Positions 6,819-11,905 of a stretch of 11,905 nt of DNA are shown here, piece after piece. A program made the translations under genes and the position numbers. The notes beneath the pieces are model-generated. The model did no database searches. It had not been told where the DNA came from and saw nothing but the letters and a program-made list of their open reading frames with translations. Each line of letters opens with the position of its first letter. Position 1 is the stretch's first letter. Source of the DNA: an uncultured Actinomyces sp. (GTDB taxonomy: Bacteria > Actinomycetota > Actinomycetes > Actinomycetales > Actinomycetaceae); contig CALEXZ010000049.1 in assembly GCA_937926195.1 (NCBI GenBank), positions 1 to 11,905 of the forward strand, read 5' to 3'.

Positions 6819-7331
6819 ATGACGATCGACCTGACGGAGGACCGCGGCCCCCGTAGGCGTGTGGTGCTGGTGCGCACGGTCCTCGGATGGGCGGCGAGCC
6901 TCGTGACCTTGGTGTCGGTCGTCGTGCTCAGCGGCGCCGTTGCCGAGGCTACGGGGTGGATGGGCTTCAGTGGTGTGCTGACGTGGCTCAGTCTCGTGCC
7001 CATTTTCGGCATTCCTGCTCTGTCCGCGCTCGCCGGAACGCTCGTCATGCCGCCCGCCTGGCTGCGTGGGGCCACGGGCGTCATGCTCCACGCCCTCGTC
7101 GTCCTCCCGGTCCCTGTCGGCTTCATCCTCCTGGCCATGCCCAGCCCCGCCGCAGAGCTCGACACGAACGCCCTGGCAAACCTCTTCGTCACCGGCCTTT
7201 TCCTGGCCGGCACGCTCGCAGGCGCTGTGCTCGGGCGCCTGCTGCGTCGTAACCCTCATCGCTCGCGACCCGACGGCGACGAGGTCCGGCTGCCCCCGCC
7301 TGCGGCCTCGCGCCCCTCTGACCTCACCTGA
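6819..7331 (+). CDS. Small four-helix membrane protein (second paralogue)
   Basis: Product of 170 residues. The ATG is preceded by GACACAGGAGACGACCGC, nearly the same leader as the 5593 gene. It shares the N-terminus (TEDRGPRxR, then VLGWAASLV), the SALAGTLVMPPAWLRGA block, the HALVVLPVPV helix and the GAVLGRLLRR end with the first paralogue. It differs by a longer second region and a C-terminal hydrophilic tail (about residues 145-170, Pro/Arg-rich). Four membrane segments are expected. No known function. The arrangement membrane protein, lipoprotein, membrane protein, with duplicated leaders, indicates local gene duplication. It converges on the prepilin peptidase gene, with a bidirectional terminator hairpin in the 64-base gap. 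Confidence 0.85.
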   Translation: MTIDLTEDRGPRRRVVLVRTVLGWAASLVTLVSVVVLSGAVAEATGWMGFSGVLTWLSLVPIFGIPALSALAGTLVMPPAWLRGATGVMLHALVVLPVPVGFILLAMPSPAAELDTNALANLFVTGLFLAGTLAGAVLGRLLRRNPHRSRPDGDEVRLPPPAASRPSDLT

Positions 7332-7360
7332 GGAGAGCCGGTCACGTGCTCGGACAGCCA

Positions 7361-7387
7361 CGCCGTCGGCCCCGGGTGCCGACGGCG
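7361..7387. terminator. Bidirectional terminator hairpin between convergent genes
   Basis: CGCCGTCGGC (7361-7370) and GCCGACGGCG (7378-7387) form a perfect 10-bp stem with a 7-base loop, centred between the stop at 7331 and the convergent stop at 7396. There is no T-run, as is common in high-GC actinomycetes. Confidence 0.7.
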
Positions 7388-7395
7388 GAGCGGGG

Positions 7396-8154
7396 TCACA
7401 GGACGACCAAGCCCCAGACTCCGAAGGCGCCGGCGATGAGGTAGGGCCCCATGGCCATCATCGTGTGCCGCTGGGCGCGGCGCGTGACCATGAGCGCGAT
7501 GGCGACGAGTCCGGCAAGGAACAGCCCGGCCACGACGCCGAGGACCGGAACCGCCCAGTGGAGGCGGCCGAGCCAGAGCCCGATGAGGCAGCACAGCTTG
7601 AAGTCACCCAGCCCAAGCCCCAGGGGCAGGAGCGTCATGAGGAAGGTGACGAAGCCGAGCCCGGCGGCGGCCCCCAGCGAAGCGAGCACCGGCGCGACGG
7701 CCTGGGACGGCTCGCCCGAGCTGAGCGCGCGCCAGCCCGCGTCGAGGAGCAGGGCGAGCGCGGCGCACAAGGTGGCTGGGTCAAGCAGGCCGTTCGGCAG
7801 ACGGTGGCAGACGGCGTCGGTACTACCCGCCACCGTCAGCGCGGCCATGACCGGCAGGGCGAGAACGAGGTCCCACCACCTGCCCGAGCTGAGCGCGCCG
7901 GCACCGGCAGCGCCGGCGACGAGGAGGAACAACGCCGTCTGTACCCGCGGGAGCAGGAGCCTGCGCCGCCCCGGGGCGGCGCGCAGGGCGGGCTCGTCCT
8001 CGATCTCACCGGTGGAGACGTCGAGGAGCAGCGCGTCGACATACCCGCGGGCGAAGCGCGAGGCGGGCCCGTAGACCGCGGTGCAGCAGACGATCAGGAC
8101 GGCGAGGGTGACGAGGATCGGGATAAGGGTCGACAGGATGTGCACGGTCGTCAC
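7396..8154 (-). CDS. A24-family prepilin peptidase
   Basis: Product of 252 residues, starting at GTG (8154); a GTG at 8145 is an alternative. This integral membrane aspartic protease family removes the leader from type IV and Flp pilins at a conserved Gly. Both catalytic-type motifs are visible: D113 in STDAVCHRLPN and D184 in GLGLGDFKL. A late MAMGPYLIAGA resembles the family's conserved Gly-Pro stretch near the last helix. About seven hydrophobic segments are present. A cytoplasmic-looking section at about 30-70 lacks the CxxC zinc pairs and methylase features of the full PilD type, so peptidase without methylation is expected, as in CpaA/TadV types. It is convergent with the membrane protein gene and divergent from the lipoprotein at 8292. 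The natural substrates inferred from context are the pilin-like heads of the large proteins at 572, 2280 and 3931; no pilus assembly genes are visible in the window. Confidence 0.88.
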   Translation of the reverse strand: MTTVHILSTLIPILVTLAVLIVCCTAVYGPASRFARGYVDALLLDVSTGEIEDEPALRAAPGRRRLLLPRVQTALFLLVAGAAGAGALSSGRWWDLVLALPVMAALTVAGSTDAVCHRLPNGLLDPATLCAALALLLDAGWRALSSGEPSQAVAPVLASLGAAAGLGFVTFLMTLLPLGLGLGDFKLCCLIGLWLGRLHWAVPVLGVVAGLFLAGLVAIALMVTRRAQRHTMMAMGPYLIAGAFGVWGLVVL

Positions 8155-8291
8155 TGTCTCACGTCCGGCGCACTACCCGCCTGAGCCCTAGACCCCGAGG
8201 CCGCCCGCAGATATGGGGCGAAGGCCCCTGCACCCGACCTTGCACGCCCGGTACGTTGTGAACACCGTCCTTCCACCTTGCAAGGAACCCC

Positions 8292-9299
8292 ATGGCACTC
8301 TCCCGGCGCCTGCTCCTGGGGGCCTGTGCGGCGGCAGCCATGACTGGTTCAGGCACGCTCGTGGCCTGCTCCGACGGCGGATCGCAGGACCGCGGGCCAG
8401 CCTCACTGCCCGACGGCTGGGGCCTGGAGACCATGGAGCCTCTGACGACTCCCGTGCCCGCGGGCATGAGCCCCTTCACTCGGGAGACCGGCTCCGCCCT
8501 CTTCTACTGGGACCGCTGCTGGGCCAGCGACACCTCCGCGGTTGCCGGCTCCGACCTCGTCCTGGCGCGATTGTGGGGACCGGGAGCCGAGGACGACGTG
8601 TCGTCAGAGAACGGGCTGGCTGCCCTCAAGGAGGTCGTTGGTGCCGACGTCACGCTCGGTGACACCGACAGGACCGGCTCCGGTGAGCGCCGGTCGCTCA
8701 CCTCCACCGCCGGTTCCGGTGCCCTGTGGACCGTGTCGAACGACCGCTCGCAGGCCGTCGTCGTCCTCTTCGGGCCGAAGGTGGACGAGAGCATGGTCTC
8801 CTCCTTCGATGCCGGGCTGGTCACGACCGACGAGCCCGACCTGTCGGTGCACAGCGATCTCTGGCAGCGTCGCCAGGCGGAGGGAGTCTCCGTCCTCGTC
8901 GGCAGGGACTGGAACGACATCGGCAAGCCGGAGGCGCGCGGCGGTGCCGTCACGTGGGCGCGCGCCTGGACGGACCGCGCCGAAGGGTCCCCCCTGCCCG
9001 GCTCGGTCATGGTCGGAGACGGGCCGCCAGGAGCCACCCTGGACGAGACCGTCGCCGGCTTCCTCCAGGACCCGGGCATCACCGAGCTGCGTGAGGCGCA
9101 GACGCACGCGTTCGACACCGACACGGTCGAGGGCCAGGCCGTCAGCTTCCTGTGGAGCAAGGCGGGTGACTTCGCAGGCAGTGTGTGGTTCGTGCGTGAG
9201 GACGAGGTCAACAAGGCGATCCTGCTGCTGCACTGGGACGCGTCTGCGAACCACGGGCGCCACCGCGTCGTCTTCGAGAACGGGATCGCCCTCCTGTGA
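8292..9299 (+). CDS. Lipoprotein, about 335 residues, probably two repeated domains
   Basis: Product of 335 residues; the ATG follows TTGCAAGGAACCCC. The signal peptide (ALSRRLLLGACAAAAMTG) ends in a lipobox LVAC, with lipidation expected at Cys26. The mature part appears to contain two units of about 140 residues. Each has a strand with an aromatic/Arg pattern (FYWDRCW and VTWARAWTD), a later LWTVSND or FLWSKAGD strand, then a hydrophobic strand (AVVVLFGP and AILLLHWD) near its end. The single-domain lipoprotein at 6089 has the same general order, so the three units may be related; this needs alignment. The gene is divergent from the prepilin peptidase, and its stop is only 12 bases from the convergent DUF192 gene. 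No enzymatic motif is seen. Function unknown; it is possibly an extracytoplasmic partner of the surface protein array. Confidence 0.85.
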   Translation: MALSRRLLLGACAAAAMTGSGTLVACSDGGSQDRGPASLPDGWGLETMEPLTTPVPAGMSPFTRETGSALFYWDRCWASDTSAVAGSDLVLARLWGPGAEDDVSSENGLAALKEVVGADVTLGDTDRTGSGERRSLTSTAGSGALWTVSNDRSQAVVVLFGPKVDESMVSSFDAGLVTTDEPDLSVHSDLWQRRQAEGVSVLVGRDWNDIGKPEARGGAVTWARAWTDRAEGSPLPGSVMVGDGPPGATLDETVAGFLQDPGITELREAQTHAFDTDTVEGQAVSFLWSKAGDFAGSVWFVREDEVNKAILLLHWDASANHGRHRVVFENGIALL

Positions 9300-9301
9300 C
9301 G

Positions 9302-9314
9302 TGAGGGGCCCTCA
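9302..9314. terminator. Short palindrome at the convergent gene ends
   Basis: TGAGGGGCCCTCA is a 6-bp inverted repeat around a single base. It spans the 12-base gap between two convergent stops and includes the DUF192 stop codon. It may serve both directions, but the stem is short. Confidence 0.3.
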
Positions 9315-9800
9315 GGCGGTCGGGGCGTCGTCGGCCTGTCCGACGGCCAGCACGCTGCCGACGACGATCCCGGCGCTGGCAGCGGCCCCCGCGGGCATCT
9401 CGACGACCGCGGTGGCTGTCAGCCGGGGCGCCCCCAGGCGCCCCGGCCGGGTCGTGCGCACCGCACGCACACGGCCCGAGCGGGCGACATAGACGACGTC
9501 GATGGTGTGACGCATGCCGAAGGTGTGGATCCAGTTGCAGCCGCGGATCCACAGGGCACCGTCGAGCCCGTCCGTTCCCAGCAGGCCGGCGTTGCGCTCC
9601 TTGCGGTTGCGTGTGACCCACAGGGGCATGCCGGAGTCGACGCCGTCGACGAGCAGACGGGCGGGAGCGGTGGGCGAGGCCCACGTGGGGAAGAGCTGAG
9701 GCACGACGACACCGTAGGCCCGCGGACCGGCCACCGTGAAGGGGCGGGCGCCACACGAGGGCGAGGCCCCGGTGGAGACCGGCCACGTGACCGATCGCAC
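9312..9800 (-). CDS. DUF192 family protein
   Basis: The frame is open well upstream, but conservation is only visible in the C-terminal ~110 residues: RNRKERNAGLLGTDGL, then GALWIRGCNWIHTFGM, then RHTIDVVYVARSGRVRAV, and the closing VVEMPAGAAASAG. This order matches DUF192 proteins (GLMgR-type start, FxM(K/R)xT core, ExPAG end), small beta-rich proteins of uncertain function. The start is uncertain. GTG codons at 9800, 9734 and 9704 are in frame, and none has a clear ribosome binding site. Anything beyond about 9820 would run through the rplJ promoter and leader and is unlikely. With the 9800 start the product is 162 residues; with 9704 it is 130. It is divergent from rplJ and convergent with the 8292 lipoprotein. 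Confidence 0.7.
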   Translation of the reverse strand: MRSVTWPVSTGASPSCGARPFTVAGPRAYGVVVPQLFPTWASPTAPARLLVDGVDSGMPLWVTRNRKERNAGLLGTDGLDGALWIRGCNWIHTFGMRHTIDVVYVARSGRVRAVRTTRPGRLGAPRLTATAVVEMPAGAAASAGIVVGSVLAVGQADDAPTA

Positions 9801-9821
9801 CGCGCTGGAGCCGCGCAGCGC

Positions 9822-9852
9822 TTGCGGAGCCGGGCGGCCGGACCGGTAGTCT
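9822..9852 (+). promoter_or_regulatory. Candidate rplJ-rplL promoter
   Basis: TTGCGG (9822-9827) and TAGTCT (9847-9852) are separated by 19 bases. The predicted start is near 9859, directly before the conserved leader sequence. The spacing is slightly long, but the position is as expected for a ribosomal protein leader promoter. Confidence 0.45.
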
Positions 9853-9857
9853 GGCAA

Positions 9858-10048
9858 CTGCCAAAGACCGCAGGTCTCCCGGCCCACAGGACCGGGACCA
9901 AGTTCGGTGCCCACGGGCGGCGAGGCCAGCGCAGGTGAGAACGAGACCCCTCCACCCCGGGTGGAGCGCGAGCCCCGTGCCTTGCCGGCGCGGGGCTTCT
10001 TCCGTTCCAGGGCTCGGGCGCCTGCGGCAGACCACGGAAGGAGGGCCC
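9858..10048 (+). ncRNA. L10-type leader of the rplJ-rplL mRNA
   Basis: The stretch CTGCCAAAGACCGCAGGT at the start of this region resembles the L10-binding leader of actinobacterial rplJ mRNAs, where L10 or the L10-L12 complex represses its own synthesis. Visible pairings are CTGC/GCAG (9858-9861 with 9870-9873) and TCCCGG/CCGGGA (9877-9882 with 9892-9897). The distal terminator-like hairpin is listed separately. The match is by recall of the motif and by position; a covariance model would settle it. Confidence 0.65.
9971..9997 (+). terminator. Attenuator-like hairpin in the rplJ leader
   Basis: AGCCCCGTGCC (9971-9981) pairs with GGCGCGGGGCT (9987-9997) over 11 bp (one G-T pair) around the loop TTGCC, followed by the pyrimidine-rich TCTTCCGTTCC. 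It is 51 bases before the rplJ ATG, so it would act as an attenuator rather than an operon end. Confidence 0.65.
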
Positions 10049-10570
10049 ATGGCAAGGCCTGACAAGGAGGCGGCTGTCGCCGAGCTCGCGGGCAGGTTCC
10101 GCGACTCCGGTGCGGTGCTGCTGACTGAGTACCGCGGGCTGACCGTCGCCGAGCTCAAGGAGCTGCGTCGTTCGCTCGCCGGTCACGCCGAGTACACCGT
10201 GGTGAAGAACACGCTTGCTGCCATCGCCGCCCGCGAGGCCGGCCTGGAGGCCTTCGCTGACGACCTCAAGGGCCCCACCGCCCTGACCTTCGTCACCGGC
10301 GAGCCGGTCACGGCCGCCAAGGCCCTGCGTGACTTCGCCAAGGACAACGCCAAGCTCATCGTCAAGGGCGGTGTCATGGACGGCAACGTCCTGGACGCCG
10401 CCGAGGTCGAGAAGCTGGCTTCGCTCGAGTCCCGCGAGGTGCTGCTCGCCAAGGCTGCCGGCGCTATGAAGGCGTCGCTGTCCAAGGCCGCGTACCTCTT
10501 CGTCGCGCCCGCCTCCAAGGCGGTCCGCACTGTCGACGCCCTGCGCGACAAGCAGGAGACCGCGGCCTGA
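10049..10570 (+). CDS. rplJ: 50S ribosomal protein L10
   Basis: Product of 173 residues, the usual length for L10. The ATG is preceded by GGAAGGAGGGCCC. L10 forms the base of the ribosomal stalk: its N-terminal domain binds 23S rRNA with L11, and its C-terminal helix carries L7/L12 dimers. Recognisable blocks are the N-terminal LLTEYRGLTVAELKELR, the EYTVVKNTLA segment, KGPTALTF and the long C-terminal Ala/Lys-rich helix. The start chosen excludes the open frame upstream, which lies in the leader. It is followed by rplL after 83 bases in the standard order. Expression is expected to be controlled by the upstream leader. Confidence 0.97.
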   Translation: MARPDKEAAVAELAGRFRDSGAVLLTEYRGLTVAELKELRRSLAGHAEYTVVKNTLAAIAAREAGLEAFADDLKGPTALTFVTGEPVTAAKALRDFAKDNAKLIVKGGVMDGNVLDAAEVEKLASLESREVLLAKAAGAMKASLSKAAYLFVAPASKAVRTVDALRDKQETAA

Positions 10571-10653
10571 GCCGCGCGCGTCACCCACACACCACACAGA
10601 CCCTGTGCTGACACAGACGGTGCAGGACCCTTTTGCAGGAAGGAACGCCCATC

Positions 10654-11043
10654 ATGGCGAAGCTGACCACTGACGAGCTCATCGAGGCCTTCAAGGAGCT
10701 CACCCTCATCGAGCTCAGCGAGTTCGTCAAGGCCTTCGAGGAGACCTTCGACGTCACCGCCGCGGCCCCCGCCGCCGTCGCCGTTGCCGCCGCCCCCGGC
10801 GCCGACGCCGCCGCCGCTGCCGAGGAGGAGAAGTCCGAGTTCGACGTCGTCCTCGAGGCTGCCGGCGACAAGAAGATCGGTGTCATCAAGGAGGTGCGCG
10901 CCCTGACCTCCCTCGGTCTGAAGGAGGCCAAGGAGCTCGTCGACTCCGCTCCCAAGGCCGTCCTCGAGGGCGTCAACAAGGAGACCGCCGAGAAGGCCAA
11001 GGAGCAGCTCGAGGGCGCCGGCGCCACCGTCACCCTCAAGTGA
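10654..11043 (+). CDS. rplL: 50S ribosomal protein L7/L12
   Basis: Product of 129 residues. The ATG follows GCAGGAAGGAACGCCCATC. Residues 1-35 are the dimerising N-terminal domain that binds L10 (LTTDELIEAFKELTLIELSEF). About 36-58 is an Ala-rich flexible hinge. About 60-129 is the C-terminal domain that contacts translation factors (EFDVVLEAAGDKKIGVIKEV, then GLKEAKELVDSAPK). It is the multicopy stalk protein that recruits EF-Tu, EF-G and IF2 to the ribosome. All expected parts are present, and codon use is strongly biased to C-ending codons, as expected for a highly expressed gene. Confidence 0.98.
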   Translation: MAKLTTDELIEAFKELTLIELSEFVKAFEETFDVTAAAPAAVAVAAAPGADAAAAAEEEKSEFDVVLEAAGDKKIGVIKEVRALTSLGLKEAKELVDSAPKAVLEGVNKETAEKAKEQLEGAGATVTLK

Positions 11044-11103
11044 GTTTCTCCCCGCTGCCTGAAGCGGCCTGAGGGTCGCCGAAGGCTGGGGAGGTCCAGC
11101 GTC

Positions 11104-11141
11104 ACCGGGTCCCGTCCACCACCAGGTGGGCGGGACCCGGT
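11104..11141 (+). terminator. Strong hairpin terminator after rplL
   Basis: ACCGGGTCCCGTCCACC (11104-11120) pairs with GGTGGGCGGGACCCGGT (11125-11141) over 17 bp with one G-T pair and a 4-base loop, 60 bases after the rplL stop. There is no T-run. It probably ends most rplJ-rplL transcripts, leaving rpoB to its own promoter. Confidence 0.75.
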
Positions 11142-11255
11142 CGTCTGCCGGGGCGCCGCGGTGTCGGCCTGCGTCGACGTCGTCGGGCTCAGGCTGGTGG
11201 AGCGCCGTCGGGTCGGAGACCGGTTGGTGTCTGTGTCGGCGGACCTGGCGGGGGA

Positions 11256-11364
11256 TCGGGAACGTACTTTCTCTGCGAGAACTGCGATGTCCTGCAGATG
11301 ACTGAGGTCCGCCCCCAGTGGTCTGCGGGAGAACGCAGTCGCCGAATCGAAGGTACGTTCTCGG
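11256..11364 (+). ncRNA. Long imperfect hairpin, possible structured RNA
   Basis: Hand pairing gives one continuous hairpin. The steps are 16 bp (11256-11271 with 11349-11364), an internal loop, 4 bp (11275-11278 with 11339-11342), a 3-base bulge, 5 bp (11282-11286 with 11334-11338), a 3x3 loop, 9 bp (11290-11298 with 11322-11330) and 4 bp (11301-11304 with 11316-11319). That is about 38 pairs in 109 bases. Possible roles are an RNase III processing site, a small RNA, or a palindromic miniature element. Whether it is transcribed is unknown. Confidence 0.5.
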
Positions 11365-11521
11365 CGGCGTTAGCGGCGTTGGCTGTGGGAACGGGGACAG
11401 CTGGGAAGTGCGGAGGGGCTGCAGCGGCCTGGCGCGAACCGGTCCAGCTGCTTCGAGAACCGATCATGCTGAGGGATTCAGGTCACGCGGAGGGCGCGGG
11501 CGGGGCAGTATGCGCGACTGT

Positions 11522-11552
11522 GGTGGGAATCGCAAGGATGAGGTGGGAATCG
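11522..11552 (+). repeat. Pair of 11-base direct repeats upstream of the rpoB promoter region
   Basis: GGTGGGAATCG occurs at 11522-11532 and again at 11542-11552, 20 bases apart, about two helical turns. The placement just upstream of TAGAGT and TTGACG suggests paired regulator contacts on one DNA face; no regulator is identified. Confidence 0.45.
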
Positions 11553-11555
11553 GCG

Positions 11556-11589
11556 TAGAGTCCTTGACGTCGGCCGTGTACGCTAGCGC
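11556..11589 (+). promoter_or_regulatory. Candidate rpoB promoter region
   Basis: The region holds TAGAGT (11556-11561), TTGACG (11564-11569), TACGCT (11579-11584) and TAGCGC (11584-11589). No pair gives ideal -35/-10 spacing (TTGACG to TAGCGC is only 14 bases). The density of boxes and the leader that follows make a promoter here likely, but the exact elements are unresolved. Confidence 0.35.
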
Positions 11590-11636
11590 TTTGCGTGCAT
11601 TGTGTGTATTGGCGCGAGGAGTATCTGCCCTCCGCG

Positions 11637-11713
11637 CGGGCCTCGGCCCGACCGGAACCCTGGCGGGCGCGAGCCCGACACCGCAGATTCTACTCAACCC
11701 TTTGCTCGCGGTG
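11637..11713 (+). promoter_or_regulatory. Structured 5' leader of rpoB
   Basis: Three adjacent hairpins are visible: CGGGC/GCCCG with loop CTCG (11637-11650), CGGGC/GCCCG with a GNRA-type loop GCGA (11664-11677), and CACCGC/GCGGTG (11679-11684 with 11708-11713) around a 23-base loop. They lie 40-116 bases before the rpoB start. A regulatory role is inferred. Confidence 0.45.
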
Positions 11714-11752
11714 CGCGTTGTGTGATCCCCGATCTGAGGGAAGGATCCCCCT

Positions 11753-11905
11753 TTGGCTGCCTCGCGCACCTCTGCACCCACTGCTGCTGACATCGCCGCT
11801 CGTACCGCGTCGCGTCGTATCAACTTTGCCAAGATCGCTGAGCCCATGCAGGCTCCGAATCTGCTCGCCCTCCAGACCGAGAGCTTCGACTGGCTCGTCG
11901 GTAAC
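11753..11905 (+). CDS. rpoB: DNA-directed RNA polymerase subunit beta (N-terminal 51 residues)
   Basis: The first 51 codons of rpoB run off the right edge. The reading starts at TTG (11753), seven bases after GGGAAGGA, and gives a protein beginning (M)AASRTSAPTAADIAARTASR. RINFAKIAEP, then NLLALQTESFDWLVGN follow, the characteristic start of the actinobacterial beta subunit. The beta subunit forms half of the RNA polymerase active-site cleft and is the rifampicin target. The only later in-frame ATG in the window (codon 32, in AEPMQAP) falls inside the conserved block, so the TTG start is the best choice. The order rplJ-rplL-rpoB is standard. Confidence 0.93.
   Translation, partial: MAASRTSAPTAADIAARTASRRINFAKIAEPMQAPNLLALQTESFDWLVGN

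Larger units (their letters stand above)
11142..11752 (+). other. Gene-free spacer upstream of rpoB
   Basis: About 610 bases lie between the rplL terminator and rpoB. Open frames exist on both strands but lack ribosome binding sites, family features and coherent composition, so none is called. The spacer contains a 109-nt long hairpin, a pair of 11-base direct repeats spaced by 20 bases, promoter-like boxes near 11556-11589, and a leader with three adjacent hairpins. This fits a regulatory region for the RNA polymerase operon. Confidence 0.6.

Noticed and set aside
7066..8184. A 372-residue plus-strand frame
   Set aside because: It overlaps the membrane protein gene and is antisense to the prepilin peptidase; its sequence is Arg/Gly/Glu-rich shadow coding.
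9801..10597. N-terminal extensions of the minus-strand DUF192 frame and other minus frames into rplJ
   Set aside because: They run through the rplJ promoter, leader and coding region, and the translated sequence has no conserved features.
11189..11558. Small open frames in the rplL-rpoB spacer
   Set aside because: No ribosome binding sites, low-complexity composition, and overlap with the long hairpin; more likely non-coding.
1..11905. Array of repeats as CRISPR, or mobile element ends
   Set aside because: The repeats are gene-sized paralogues and spacers, not short regularly spaced repeats, and no transposase, integrase or tRNA is seen.

Overview
The window is high-GC DNA from an actinomycete. 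The rplJ-rplL-rpoB block at the right end reads as actinobacterial, and the overall style suggests Actinomyces or a close relative; the genus is an inference. The left three quarters are accessory. The right quarter is the core ribosomal protein and RNA polymerase locus.

Region 1 (1-5483) is a tandem, same-strand array of four paralogous large secreted or anchored proteins. The first is cut by the window edge (2-418). Two are intact (572-2119 and 2280-3770). The fourth (3931-5483) has a one-base frameshift near its 3' end. Each complete copy starts with a short basic stretch, then a Flp-pilin-like processing site and hydrophobic helix (GEVGAGSA[AV]YAGV..., then Val/Ile-rich). About 440 residues of Gly-rich, beta-looking sequence follow, and the protein ends at or near a conserved Cys. 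The spacers between copies are nearly identical and contain a conserved hairpin and a promoter-like block.

Region 2 (5593-9299) holds two paralogous four-helix membrane proteins (5593-6030 and 6819-7331) flanking a lipoprotein (6089-6685). Next is a minus-strand A24-type prepilin peptidase (7396-8154), and divergent from it a larger, apparently two-domain lipoprotein (8292-9299). The peptidase matters because it could process the pilin-like heads in region 1. No Tad or type IV pilus ATPase, platform protein or secretin is visible. The working idea is a locus that makes unusual pilin-headed surface proteins; what the large proteins do is unknown.

Region 3 (9312-11905) has a convergent minus-strand DUF192 gene and then the core operon. 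A promoter and an L10-type leader with an 11-bp terminator-like hairpin precede rplJ. rplL follows, then a strong terminator hairpin. A gene-free spacer of about 700 bases contains a long imperfect RNA hairpin of about 109 nt and a structured leader. The first 51 codons of rpoB, read from a TTG start, end the window.
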